Source: Amoebidium appalachense
Lineage: Eukaryota; Ichthyosporea
Length of the DNA stretch: 64,000 bases
Direction of reading: 5' to 3'
Assembly: GCA_963693365.1 (NCBI GenBank)
Contig: CAVNZM010000001.1
Location: forward strand, 3,472,001-3,536,000
Shown: piece after piece, positions 1 through 17,640 of the stretch
Numbering within the stretch: position 1 is the first letter of the stretch
Layout: every line of letters starts with the position of its first letter
Notes under the pieces: generated by a model
The model's database searches: none
What the model saw: the letters and a program-made list of their open reading frames with translations, nothing else
Told to the model about the DNA's origin: nothing
Program-made: the position numbers and the translations under genes

Positions 1-6
1 GAGTGG

Positions 7-37
<31 letters not shown>

Positions 38-1439
38 GTTGTATGTGTGCGTGAGTGGATGACAAGGCTCAGGGATGTAGTCTTTCTATGTAAATACCTT
101 GTTTTTCCTTTCGACTTCATCATTGGAAGAAGAAGGGAGGGGCGGGCGGGGTGGGTTGAAAGGAGGGAGAGAGGGGGGGGGGGGGGGGGGGGGGGGGGGA
201 GGGGGGGGGGAGGGGGAGGGGGGGAGGGGAGGGGGGCGAGGGGGGGAGGGGAGGGGGGCAAGATTAGAGGCAGTTCACGTAAGAAGCACATAGAATGCCA
301 TGGCTCTGAATGTGTGCACACAGTGCTTGCCCATGCATGCACCAACACAATGTCCTGAAGTACAGTGTGCATATCACCTTGTGTGCATGATTGGGGCGGT
401 GCCCCCGTTGGTCCCTGCACCACTCATCCTTTCCTTCAGAAGCCGCCCTCTTGCACCTGTGCATACTTACGCGGTCTTCTTTTCTTTCATGTCTATCCAT
501 ATTGCTTCTTTCACATCTATTTTCCATTGTGTGTCCTCGTTTTCTCTCTCTCTTTCCTATTTTATCTTCTTCCTTCTTCTTCTGGTACGGAAAAAATGGA
601 AACCCATTACCTTGTGCGAGGTTTTCTTTGACGTGGGTACGTGCACTGCCCTGGGCCACATCGATCACACACTCCTCCCTCACTGCATGCTCGTAGCGTT
701 CATGCGCCCATGCCTCAGCCTCCTGTGTGTGATACAAAGGGTTGGCGGGTGAGGGGGGGGGGGGGGGGGGGGGGGGGGAAGGGCAGAGTGGGTGGTGAGT
801 AAGGGAATCAAGTGGTGAATGGAGGCCCGGGGGAAGGGGGAAGGGAGACGGAGGGAGAGGGGAGGGGGAGGGGGGGAAGGGGGGGAGGAGAAGGGGGGTA
901 GACTCGGATATGGCAGGGAGATCGAGAGAAATTGATGGATTAGGGGGGGGGGGGGGGGGATTAGAATGTGTGACAGTACGACACAGGCACGACGCATAAC
1001 ACATTTCATGCAATGAAAGAATGCGCACAGAGTATCTCCCGAGGGGGGAGGGGGGGGAGGGGGGGGGGGGGGGGGGGGATTCGTGGCATAGAGCAGGCAA
1101 GCGGATAGATGCACTTCAGATGACAGGAGACCCTAATAATGCACATGTGTATATATGTCTGCCAAACCTTGTGTGTGTGTGTAATTTGTGTGTGTGTGTG
1201 GGGGGGGGGGGGGGGGGGGGGGGGGGGGTGCGTGTGGACGTATATGTGAGTATAGATATTTTTGTTTATACTCAAGAGCTCTTGTGTGTCTGTGCGCCTG
1301 CGTGTACTTGAGCAAATGTGCTTGGTCTTTCGAGGGGGGAAAGGGTGGGAGGAGAGGGGGGCGGGGGATGGAGGGGGGGGGGGGGGGGGAGGGGGGGGGG
1401 AAGGGGGGGGGGGGGGGGGGGGGGGGGGTTTGGACAAAC
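1..1439. repeat. Low-complexity left end: (GT)n and long G tracts
   Basis: The region consists of (GT)n at 9-37, very long G-rich tracts (about 166-260, 750-780, 830-900, 943-959, 1040-1078, 1200-1228, 1375-1428) and short unique islands. It probably lies in introns of the APC1 gene. Apart from the weak exon candidate at 611-682 I see no gene. Confidence 0.7.
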
Positions 1440-1530
1440 CTCTGGTATTGTGGGCACAGCCGGGCCAGCCTTGATCCAATCCCATCGGCCTGGTGCTGGC
1501 TGGTTGGCCCCAACACTGTGCACCTCCATC
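1440..1530 (-). CDS. Possible further APC1 exon
   Basis: A 91-nt stretch on the minus strand is bounded by TTGCAG and a GTTTGT donor. Its phase continues exactly from the exon ending at 3425. It encodes 30 residues ending in AGPAVPTIPE, loosely like the APC1 segment before the WD-type domain end. Identity rests on phase and position, not on clear similarity. A second candidate of 72 nt (611-682, encoding CVIDVAQGSARTHVKEN) has good splice sites but does not join this one in phase. Confidence 0.3.
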
Positions 1531-2046
1531 CTGCAACCGGCAGAGAGCATTACGTCAGTAAACAGCCCACATTACCCCCCCCCCCCCCCTCCCCCCCCCC
1601 CCCTCCCCCCTCCCCCTCCCCACCCACACACACACGCACACCCAAAGAAGGGGGGAAGGGGGGAGGAGGGGAGGGACAAAAACAAATAGGCACCCTCATC
1701 CACACACACACATGCGCGCGCACGCGTGGACACAGACACGGACACAGACAAAACAAACTATCTACCCACCAATCCACCCACACGAAAGCACGTACGAGCA
1801 GAAAAGCCCAAAGTCAACTTTCTACACTAAGAAATATAAAGAAAGGCTACGGGAATGCAGGTGGGTACATATGTGCATGTGTGTATGTGTGTGCACGTGC
1901 GCATGTGTGTACGTGTATGTTTTTGTGCACGTATGTGTGTGTTGTGTGGGGGTGCACATGTGTGCGTGTGTATTGTGTGTGTGTTTGGGGGGGGGGGGGG
2001 GGGGGGGGGGTTGGATGACTGTGTGTAGTATGTGTGTGCTTTTTTT

Positions 2047-2099
<53 letters not shown>

Positions 2100-2100
<1 letters not shown>

Positions 2101-2755
2101 TGTAGAGGGGAAATAGAAGGGAAATAGATGACAGAGAGTGATAAATAATAATAATCGGGCTGGTTGACCATATATTTATAGATTATACCGTGTACAAGCA
2201 GTGTAATAAGAACCAGTGAGCTTACAAGGGTGCTCTGCCAACGTTAGTTACACCTAAATGAACGGTGACCTAAGGAGTGCATCACCACACGTTCATTAGC
2301 TAAGCGTTGGTCTAGAATGTAGAACAATACAAACTAGCGGACTTAGTCCCTGCCTTAGGCGTCCCAAGTAGCTATATACGAACTGGTTCGAGCCGGTGTA
2401 TGGCAATGTGTTGCAATGGACACTGTAAACAATGATATACACGGCAATCGGTGAAGTGAGGTGTCAATCGATGGTCAAACAAGCCTTATTATATCCAAAA
2501 TTCAATAGCGTTGGCTATTCCGCGAATTTGATAGGTCATAACTCGATAGCGGGGATACAATCGATGGATCTTATACGTCTAAATGTGATACATGCGAGCC
2601 AGTACATTGGATTAGATAAACACAACAATTTTGAATAGCAGGTATGCCGCGAAACCAGAAAGGTTCGTAGAGTGAATAAGTTAAGAATTAGTAAAAACCA
2701 TGGAAATAAGAAAGAAAACATAGAAGTTAGAAAAAAGAGACATATATATATCTAT
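2100..2755. other. Unique stretch without recognisable gene
   Basis: This is AT-richer unique sequence between a (GT)n/T-tract block (2041-2098) and the (GA)-rich block that follows. The only open frame (2432-2638, 68 codons) has no recognisable features, and no splice-bounded exon fits the APC1 frame. It is probably intronic. Confidence 0.4.
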
Positions 2756-3133
2756 CTAGTGGTGCCGGGGGTAGAAGGTGTAGCGTGTGCGCGTATGTGA
2801 GAATCCGTTATGGCATTTTGGAATGTGATCATGGCATTGTGGAATGTTACCAAAGTGTAGTGAACGATCGCGATCGGAAAAATAGAGATGGAAACATGGT
2901 GAGAGAGAGGGAGAGAGAGAATGAGAGACTCGGGAAGAGAGAGAGACAGTAGAGAGAGTCGGAGGAAGAGGGAGGGAGGGAGGGAGGAAAAAAAAAAATA
3001 AAAAAAGAAAAAAAAAATTTTTTATGACAAAGAAGAGTGAGAGAGGAGAGAGAGACGGAGATATGTGTATGCACATGTGTGTGTGTGTGCGTGTGTGTGT
3101 TTGACGGGGGAGGGGGGGGGTGGGTGGGTTGGG

Positions 3134-3138
<5 letters not shown>

Positions 3139-3193
<55 letters not shown>
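3139..3193. repeat. (GT)n microsatellite
   Basis: An uninterrupted run of about 27 GT units, preceded by a G-rich tract. It lies to the 3' side of the last recognised APC1 exon and is probably intronic. Confidence 0.9.
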
Positions 3194-3364
3194 AATGCAT
3201 ATATGCATACAACTGTGCATGTGGGTACGCATGTGTCTATGTGTATTCAGGACGTATGGGTATGTGTACACAGTAGGCAGCAAAAGTTATCTTTGGGGAA
3301 AGTTGTGCATCCGTGATTTGTTTTTTTTTTTAAAAAAAAATTTTTCTTTTTGGGGGGGTGGGGT

Positions 3365-3405
<41 letters not shown>

Positions 3406-3424
3406 AGGGTTATAAAAGTCATAC

Positions 3425-9066
<5,642 letters not shown>

Positions 9067-10434
9067 CTGCAAACGTTTACAGAAAAGGGTTAGAGAGTAG
9101 TGTCTAAAAAAAAATGGGTAAAGAAAAAAGCATTGAAAAGAACGCAAAAGAAACGGGTTAGGGATTCATTGAATGTGGTATAGGCCCTCCTGTTATAGCT
9201 CGTCCAACACAAGTTGGTTTCTCTGTGTGTGTTTGCTGAGGCACAGAGTGTTTCAATCAGAGATTTTTGCAAGGAGAGGGGTGGGGATGGGGAGTTGTGG
9301 GGGGAGGGGGGAGGGGGGGGGGGGGGGGGGGGGGGGGGGAGGGGAGCACTTTGGGGAGAATAAAGGGCAACGGCTGGGGGTAGGAGTTTCAGAGCATCAA
9401 CCTTCTGACTATGTGTTGAAAGCCTTACACATTAAAACAGCTGTCGGGCCACTCCCCACCCCTCCCCTCCCCCCCCCCCTCCCCCCACCCCCTCACCCTT
9501 CTGACCCCCCCCCCCCCCTTTTCTGCTCTTCCCCCCTCGCCCCCCTCCCCCTCCCCACCCCCTCGCCCTTCTGCCCCCCCCCCTTCTGCTCTCCCCCCCC
9601 CTTTCCCCCCCCCCCCCCCCCCCCCCCCTGCATTGTTGGTTTCCTCCCCGACAACTCATCCCAAATCCTAACGCTCCCACCCAACTTGTCACAAGCTGAA
9701 ACACAACGACCTTTTCTTCCCCCTTCCCTGTTCATACCATGCCGCCTAAAAGAACTAAGAGTGTACTTCAGCAACCCGCCCCTCCCCCCTCCCTCCTCCC
9801 CCCCATACACACACACACACACACACACACAGAGACACCGTTCGCCAAGTCACCAACTCACCGCCCCCAACCCACCTGCGGCAGTCCTTTTCCCCATCCC
9901 TCTCCCCCCTCCCCCCATTCCCCCCCTCCACCCCTCGAGAAGGAAGAAGAAACAAAAACCTAATCCTCACCCTTCCTCACTCCCGTACTGCCAAACGTCA
10001 GCTCTTCCCCGGGACAAAGAAGGAGCAGTAAACTAAACAGGCAAGTGTAGGGGCTAACGTGAGGGATAGGGGCTTTGGGGGGGGGGGGGGGGAACTAAAA
10101 GTAGGAGGACTAGGCTTTGTCAAATAGACTAACCGTGAATTGAGAGGCATGAAAATTACACAGAATGGGGCATGCCAGTCGATCGGTAAATAAATGTAAG
10201 CAAGGCGAGGAGGAGAAAAAGACGGCGGGAGAGGGTGAGGGGTGCGGGGGGTGGGGGGGGTGGGGGGGGGGGGGGGGGGGGGGGGGGCAAGTTGGGAATG
10301 CAGCAGTAAAGAAAAGGGCTATGAAAAAGAGAGGGCGGAGCAAGATCGCAGATGAGGATAGAGGAGAACGGGGAGAAGGCCGGGAATGGGAAGGGGGAAT
10401 ATGTGTGTGTGGCTGAGTGGAGGGTAAGGGGAAG

Positions 10435-10488
<54 letters not shown>

Positions 10489-11088
10489 AGAGAGGGGGCG
10501 GGCGGGGGGCAGGGGGGGGGGGGGGGGGGGGGGGGGGGGGAGGGGGGCACAGCAAAATAGATGAAACAGGCAAGAAGGGTGGAGCAACATAAGTTGAGGC
10601 TCCGAACAGTTGCCCTCAGTGCACGCATGCGCTTGGGTGTGCACATGTGCGGGCGTACGAGCATGTGTGGGCGGGTGCGCGCGTGCTCGAGTATTGAGGT
10701 GCGTGTGTGCGTGCATGCGTGCTTCTGTCCGTGCGTGCATGCGTCGTGCGTCCCACGTACGTGGTGCACGCTTGCATGCGTGTCCGTGGGCATGCCTTGG
10801 CTTGTGCCTGTGGATGCCGACCGGTCGTGTGTACGTGCGCATGCTGGTGTTTCGGTATGGGTGAGGGTTTGAAATCGGGGGGGGGGGGGGGGGGGGGGGG
10901 GTTGAATGCGGAACACGGTACGAAGTACACATACACGATGAGAAGCATGGTACGGGACACATGCAAAGGCAAACATTCAAGTAGCAACATCAGCAATGCG
11001 CACAGTATGCGTTATAAGCAGAGCCCATCCACAGGGACGGCCCAAGAGGGGGGGGAGAAGGGGGGGGGGGGGGGGGGGGGGGGAGGGG

Positions 11089-11132
<44 letters not shown>

Positions 11133-11480
11133 AGGGGGAGGGAGGGGGGCATACCTCTAGAGTTGTCATGGCAATGTCAACCAACAGTATCTGTTGCTAC
11201 CTCCATGTCAGACGGGAAAGTGGCTAATAAAAATATTAAAAGTTGTCTCGCCACGCGCAATGGTGTGGGTGGGCAAAAAAGGTCTGTTTGCCTTACTTGC
11301 GAGCTTGGGCATCAGTGCTCCTTGGTGCGCTCTCAATAATATGTAAGCTACTGATGGCCTTGTGCGCACGCCTTCGCTATAGGAACTGTTGTCACGTCCG
11401 CGACGCCGGAGCTGATGATCAGTGAGGCTGAGCCCCCACCGGCCCAACTTCAAAAAAGAGCGCGCAAAAATAAGCGCTTT
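9067..11480. other. Intergenic spacer between divergent APC1 and adenylate kinase
   Basis: The spacer contains C- and G-rich tracts (9313-9340, 9470-9628, 10080-10092, 10260-10287, 10513-10540, 11060-11131), a (GT)n (10436-10487) and one dispersed repeat (10902-11046). The missing first exon of APC1 should lie here. I could not identify it. Confidence 0.5.
10902..11046 (+). repeat. G-headed dispersed repeat, family A, copy 1
   Basis: It begins directly after a 27-bp G tract with TTGAATGCGGAACACGGTAC. It shares most of its length with copies at 48661-48832 and 59904-60094, including ACACATGCAAAGGCAAACAT and the 3' motif AGCAGAGCCCATCC. It ends in another G-rich tract and lacks the last ~40 bp of the other copies. 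Confidence 0.85.
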
Positions 11481-11481
11481 G

Positions 11482-11516
11482 ATTGGCTGCTTTTTTCTTT
11501 TGGCGTATTTGATTGG
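11482..11516 (+). promoter_or_regulatory. Pair of inverted CCAAT boxes upstream of adenylate kinase
   Basis: Two copies of TTTGATTGGCT (ATTGG cores at 11482 and 11512) lie 30 bp apart, about 300 bp upstream of the adenylate kinase start codon. CCAAT boxes (NF-Y sites) are typical of eukaryotic promoters. The function is inferred from position and motif only. Confidence 0.4.
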
Positions 11517-11789
11517 CTAAACCTGCACCGTGGGTAGGGGCGAGGGAGTTTAGCACGAGCCACACGTGCCCTTGTCAAAGAGAAGAGTGCTGAGAGAAAA
11601 AGAGGGAAGGACATACAATAGGTGTATACTATAGGCAAACGTGAAAGGTTGCATAAGACGGCACAGTATAAAACAGGTGAAGCAGGTTCATTTACCACCT
11701 GTGTTCCATTTTTTATTTTTTTTTCAAGGTGTAAAAAGGCAGTGTGCTGTGGTTTCAGTTTGGCTCCTCATCCAACATCACCAGTGAAA

Positions 11790-13236
11790 ATGCTTTCTCG
11801 TGTGGCAAACAACGCTAGGGTTGCAGCGGGGGGTGCCATAATAAGGCGCACTCTAGCCACCGGATCGACAAAGCTGCTTCAAAGGTGGGCCCTAAAATGC
11901 CCCACGACCCCATCACGGTTTGAACCCGTACCCATTTGTAAACGCACGGTGCGTATTGGATGTTACTGAAGCGAAGGGCGTACAACTGACCCAAGCTTCC
12001 TCAATTTTTATGTGCGAATTTTGCGACTTAAGCCAGAATCTTGCACCTACTTTCCTCTTCTTCACACAGACTTCCCAATAGGCCTGCTGGTGCCCTCGGA
12101 GTCCTCCGAGGGAATCCTGTGTTCCCGTGGTCATGAAGCCCTGACCATAAACTCCAGAGACTGAAAGAGCCTCGTTTCCTCGTTTTTTTCTTCCTGTACA
12201 CTTCCTCACTTTTATTTTATTCTTCGCTCCCTATCTCCCCCCTCCCCCCCCCCCCTCCCTCTCTCTCTCTACCCTAACCCCCCTCCCCCCCCCTCTCCCC
12301 TCCCTGCCCCTTCCTCCCCTACCCTCCTCTATCCCCTTCCTCCTTCCCCATTACAGAGTTGTATTTCTTGGACCACCGGGTAGCGGCAAAGGCACATACT
12401 GCAAGCTTGTAGCGCCCGAGTTTGGGTTGCAGCACATAAGCACGGGGGACATCATCAGAGATGCCATCAAGGCCAAGACGGAGCCGGCATGCAGGCCGTT
12501 GAGTATTCCAAAAAGGGGCTTTTGGTTCCAGACGCACTGCTGATGGAGATTATTTCCCCTACACTTCACGAGGCTGCTGAAAAAGGCAAGTACACGCACT
12601 GTGTGCGCAACTCTCCCTGTATGTAGTTCCGCATACACGTGTGCATATGGGTGTGGGTGTTTTCTTTACTGTGTGCCATGTGTAGGGGTGTACCCGGGAC
12701 CGGTTGTGGCCGAAAAAGGTAAGGTGCCATTTCTGCATTCTGCACCTTTCCACACTTCTTGCTTTGTGTGTGTGTGTGTGCGTGTGTGCGTGCAGGTGCC
12801 CGTGCATATGCGTGTATCGGGGTATGCCAGGTGTTCACATGTGTGGGTACTTGCGATTTGTCGGATGTTGTCTCTCCCTTTTTTCTTCAACCGGGCATTG
12901 TACGTGGGATCCATTGGCCCGTGGGAAAAGCGTGCGGATAGACAAGGCAGGCAACAAATGGAGGCAACATGGGTTGACTGGGGTGAAATGTGGGGCGTAG
13001 CACAAGCAGGGTTGGGTAAAAAGGGGTAGGGGGATGGGGAGAGGGCGTGGGGGGGAGGGGAGGAAGGGGGAGGGAGGGGAGGGGGGGGGGGGGGGGGGGG
13101 GGTAGAGGGAATTTGACGGGGTTCTTATGGGAGGTTTTGGTTTCGGACGAGTGATTGGGGGTTGGAGGGGACAGAAGAGTTGGCGTTCGGGGGCCCCTGA
13201 GGTTTTTCCTTTTTTTTTTTTTTTTTTTCCGCGCAG

Positions 13237-13268
<32 letters not shown>

Positions 13269-14101
13269 AGGCGAAAGGGAAGGAGTGTATTTTTCCACTT
13301 GGAATCGGGAACCTCGGGGTGGGGGGGGGTGGGGGGGAGGCTATCTGTTAACGAAATGGCCTACAGGTGGCTTTATTCTGGACGGGTTCCCTCGCACAGT
13401 TCCGCAGGCCGAGCTTCTGGACTCCATCCTTCCAGTAAACAAGGTCGTAAGAATAAGCATGAGGGAGGATGCTATCAAGGCCAAGCTACTTGGTAGAAGA
13501 ACATGTCCAGAATGTGGAAAATCGTTCAATGTTGCCGATGTGAATGAAGACAATGGCAATTTCCTCATGCCGGCCATTTTGCCAACGAAGGCAGAGTGCT
13601 TGATGAAGAAGTGTGTGGACCGCTTTGAAAGCAGGTGGGTGGTGACTGTGTGCCTGGCTGTGGAGCTGCTTTACTTGCACCATGGCATGTGATGCTCTGC
13701 GTCGAGATTATGCATGCCCTGTGCGCGTTGATTTTTGTATGGCCGTTTACGTAAATCTCCAATAGTACATAGGCTTCGTGATTCTGCATGGGTGACTGGA
13801 CAAATGAACAGGCACACTCACTTGCATACTCTTGTCTGGTCTGCATCATGGGGAGGGGGAGGGGGGAGACACGAAGCAGGTTGGGAATCAGAGTCGTTAA
13901 ATAGTGTTGCACAGGGCGGACGATACAGCAGCAGTGGTGGAGGAGAGGCTAAGGGTCTACCACCACGACACAGAGCCCCTGGTTGGGTTCTACCGCAAGA
14001 GGGGGGTGCTCGTCGATGTGGAGATTAGGGGCGGGGAGAAGGTCATGCTGCCGGTGTTTCGTAGTGTAATGGCTGTGCCACCTAGCGCTCGTGAACACTA
14101 G
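11790..14101 (+). CDS. Adenylate kinase, mitochondrial-type, 4 exons, with a one-base deletion in exon 2
   Basis: It interconverts ATP+AMP and 2 ADP. Exons: 11790-11884, 12357-12585, 13367-13634, 13915-14101, giving 259 aa if the frame is restored. The N-terminus (MLSRVANNARVAAGG, several Arg, no acidic residues) looks like a mitochondrial presequence. The P-loop GPPGSGKGT is at residues 37-45. The FILDGFPRT motif opens exon 3. A LID with CPECG and two downstream Cys suggests a zinc-binding or long-form kinase. RADD at the exon 3/4 junction gives the catalytic Arg-Asp pair. Intron 2 uses a GC donor (AAAG|GCAAGT), the only choice that keeps frame. In exon 2 the frame changes between 12484 and 12488 (5 bases where 6 are needed), just before the GMQAVEYSKKGLLVPD block. 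This is either a sequence error or a disabling mutation. Confidence 0.9.
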
Positions 14102-14606
14102 AGTGTGTGTTTTACCACCAGGGCTATAATAAGCAGGAGAGCTCAGGCAAGGCTGAGACTAGATGTGATGTTTATCTATTTCAATCTCTGTTCACCCCCT
14201 CCCTCTCCCCCCTTTCCCCACCCCTTCCTCCACCCCCCCCTCGTCCTCCAAACACGCGCAGAAATATACACACGTGTACACACGCAGCGCCCTAGTTTCT
14301 GCCCCCATCCACTCCAACTCCTTCCACCTTTTTTTCACCACTTCTCTGTCATTATGGCAAGTGTGCATCATCATTGAAATGCAGCTTTATCTTGCAAGAT
14401 CTCTCTGCCAGGTGACTAGCACAAGTGGCTTTTACTAAGTCTTGGCACCTTGCTCAAGGGGTATTACCTAGCGAAGATCTTAAACTTTTGTGCGTGTTTA
14501 ATTCGCATGGCAAAGTTTTCTTTTTAATAAATACCTCCACGAGTTACCACGTGACCTTGGGACCTAACTGCCAACCAGTCTTACACTACCAACAAGCAAC
14601 CCCCCC

Positions 14607-14658
<52 letters not shown>

Positions 14659-15057
14659 GCTCAGGCAAAAAAAAAAAAAAAAAAAAAAAAAAGAAAGGAA
14701 AAAAAAAGGGGGGGGGGGGGGCAAGGAAACCTCCCTCCCTCCCTCCCTCCTTTTTTTCGCCCAAGTTCTCGTTCACTCTGTCTCCCTCATTCCCCCCATC
14801 TCTCCCTCATTCCATCCCTTCCTCCTCACCTCCCTCTTTCTCTAACTCACTCCCGCCTGTCTTCCCTCTCCCTCTCTCTCTCGCTCTCTACATCTCTCCC
14901 CCTTTCCCCCTCACTCTCTCCCTCTGTCTCTTTCCCCCTCCACCTCCACCTCCACCTCTCTCTCCACCTCCTTTCCGTCCTTTATTCCTCTACCTCTACC
15001 TCTACCCCCTCCGTCCCCCTCTCCCTCTCCCTCTCCCTTTCCCCCCCCCCCCCCCCC

Positions 15058-15089
<32 letters not shown>

Positions 15090-15345
15090 TTCTCTTCCAC
15101 TACCTCTAACCCTCCGTCTCCCTCTCCGTCTCCGAGGCTCTCCCTCTCCCCCTCCCCCTCCCCTTCCCCTTCCCCCCTCCCCCTCCCCCCTCCCCCCTCC
15201 CTCCCCCTCCCCCTCCCCCTCTCCCTCTTCCTCTCCCTCTCTCTCTCTCCGTCTCCCTCTCCGTCTCCCTCTCCCTCTCTCTCTCCCCCCCCCCTAGCCC
15301 CTCTCTCCCCCCCCCCCTCCCCGCCTCCCCGCCTCACATCAGAGA
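14102..15345. repeat. Spacer with C-tract, (CA)n, A-tract and long CT-rich block
   Basis: After the kinase stop codon come unique sequence to ~14600, a C tract (14600-14622), (CA)n (14623-14655), an A tract (14667-14692) and a ~600-bp pyrimidine block (14740-15340) of CT, CCT and CTCC repeats with a C tract at 15040-15068. No gene was seen. Confidence 0.75.
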
Positions 15346-16540
15346 GGCTTACTTGCAATTGTGCCAACGCCTCACTCCTCCGCTCTCTTATCGATATCCC
15401 AATGCCGGATTCATGAATAACTTATTACATTACTCATCTTGTCGTATCCCGGGAATTTTTGGAAAATCACTCCTTGAATAAGGATGAGTAACTTACTACA
15501 AATTACTCATCATCGCTCATCAACGCACAAGGTTTTTGTACCTTCAAAATAGTCCTATAGTGCTGAAATTTTCCATGAACAAAGCAAATATATATGGTTA
15601 CCACAGCGCATAAAAAAAACATGGTGTTTTGAAGTATTCTTCTGCTTTGCGACAGCATGATGCTTTCCAGCGCCGGCGACTTTCTGTCCAGCTTCTGACC
15701 GCCCTGAGTGAGCCGCTCATCCGGCACATGCCTCAATGAGCCGCCTACTACCAAAATTTGTACGTTTCATATGCGCAGCAGATGAAAGATGTTTCACGGA
15801 TCACTTCGGGCGCAGGCAGCCGGGCGGCCCATGACGTCACGGGCCGCGGCGCCAGGCGCAGCCGCAGCGGCGGCTGACATCGGTCTGGCGCAGCGCCTGA
15901 CGTCTGGCGCCACCAGCGCCGGTATTTCCGGCGCAGCACACTGCAGATGCAGGCCACCTTCGTTTTCGCCGTGTGCTGCACGTACGGTTTTTGTTAGCAC
16001 GATTGCGTTTTCGGTGGCTAGCACACGGCGGCTCCCACCCACCCACCTCTAAGTCTGTATACATGACGGTGTACGTATGCGACTGTGACTGGCTCACAGC
16101 CCGATTGCAGCGGCAATAAAGCATGTCGAGGCGGGGCCCAGCCCCGGCTGGTGCGGGGGGGGCTCATGGCATGGACCCCCCCTGGCGGCCCCCGCCTCGG
16201 CCAGCCCCTTGGGTGCAGGCACGACGGCCTGCACTCCACGGACACGGGGGGCATGAGGCAAGCACGAGTGAGTGATGTGAAACTAATAATTGATGATTAA
16301 CTTTAGTGGCTGAGATGAGTAACTTGGTTCAACCACGCCACCCCTTGATGATCGCTCATAGTAAACACAAGAAAAATAGACATAAACACACCAGAAAATT
16401 TATATGCGCTCGCTCTTAACTATAAAAGGCAACTTTTTCACTAAGTAATGTAAGCCTTTGCGCGCCAGTCGGAAAAGATCTGAGCGCCGCAAGGTTGAGT
16501 AACTTACTGTTTTACTCATCGAAAGGCATGGGGGTTAAAG
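15346..16540. other. Spacer with repeated GAGTAACTTAC motifs and a GC-rich island
   Basis: ATGAGTAACTTACTAC-type words and their complements recur at about 15420, 15485, 15505, 16312 and 16495-16520. A GC-rich stretch (about 15800-15960) is full of GGCGC and contains TGACGTCA. Short frames here look non-coding. I see no gene. Confidence 0.45.
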
Positions 16541-17040
16541 TTCCCTCCAATATTATAGGGCTAACGCGCTACTGATGTTAATTAGAGAGTGTATACACCA
16601 ATCAAATGAGCGCCAATCCTGCGCAACGTCTGATGTGACTCATGTGGCCACATCAGTGCGTTTTCGAGACTAGAGACCACAAAAGTAAAAAAAAAACTCA
16701 AAACAATGTTACACACAGGAAAATATCTCTTCAACTTGCTCCAGATACTTTGAGTTGCAACAACGTAGCGCATTGCTAGAGCGACTTTCACTAACTTGCT
16801 GGTCCCGCCGACAGTTAGTATACTCGTGCATACGCCGTATATAAGCAAAAATTAAATTTACAATCTTATGGAATGACGTTACACAATCCTAGAAAGGAAG
16901 TTGTACTATTTTGAATGCCGTCAGCTCAGATTGCGCATGATAGCTAGCGAATCGAACCTGGTATCCACCTTGCACTTGATTGGTGTATACACGGACTATG
17001 TGGCAATTAGGACGCGTTAGCACTATAATATCGGAGGGAA
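16541..17040. mobile_element. MITE-like element with ~65-bp imperfect terminal inverted repeats
   Basis: The left end (16541 on) and the complement of the right end (17040 back) both begin TTCCCTCC-ATATTATAG, continue GCTAACGCG and share GTGTATACACCAATCAA. No open frame lies inside the ~500 bp, which fits a non-autonomous DNA transposon. A target-site duplication is not clear. Confidence 0.6.
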
Positions 17041-17640
17041 CTTTTTTGCTCGGTAAGTGATGCAGCCCCGCACAGCCCCGGCACCCGCTTGAAACTTTGC
17101 TCTAACCTCAAGCAGAGAAAAGTTTCGAAACCCACCACACTAGGAGTATTCCCGTTTTCCTATTACATCCATAGCATGGTAGAAAGCGTTGTAAAAGCTG
17201 CACCAAACAGCTGTTCAAATTAAAAATACCTTGATTTACTCCACGAGTTGGACTCAACAAAAACGGTCTGTCTTTACGTAAACCTTCACTAAAAATGAAG
17301 TTTATCAATTTTTCACAGGCTGGCTCTAGGAGGTCTGTATGGCAACCTCTGATTGGTCACATTGACAAACGGCGGGAAAACTTCCCCGGCGGTTCAACGG
17401 TTGCTGAGCCTCGAGCTCTGCAAAACCCCTGGGACAGGGTCGGCAGGTGGTCAGTTTCCCGTTGCGGGCAAATCGAAAGTTTTCTTGGTCTTATAAATAA
17501 CTTTTTTTAAAAGAAGCTACACTTGAAACTATCAACTTGTATATTTTCCGTTTAACGCCAAAGCCCGCCTTACGTTATTCCCTTGCGTTATTTCCACACA
17601 CAAGTTTTCCTTCCTTGTTCCTTCTATTTTTTCGACCACA
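17041..17640 (+). promoter_or_regulatory. Upstream region of the DUF7726-like gene
   Basis: An inverted CCAAT box (CTGATTGGTCAC, core 17352) and a TATA-like TTATAAATAA (17491-17500) lie 290 and 150 bp before the start codon. A pyrimidine-rich leader (17600-17635) precedes the ATG. These are motif matches only. Confidence 0.35.

Noticed and set aside
680-1536. Pro- or Gly-rich open frames over poly-C/poly-G tracts
   Set aside because: Homopolymer translations. The real exon signals in the same region (APC1) are in other frames.
2041-2068. T28 and similar A/T tracts as retrotransposition tails
   Set aside because: No element body was found next to them. Only the A29 at 32501-32529 follows a recognisable transcript-like sequence.
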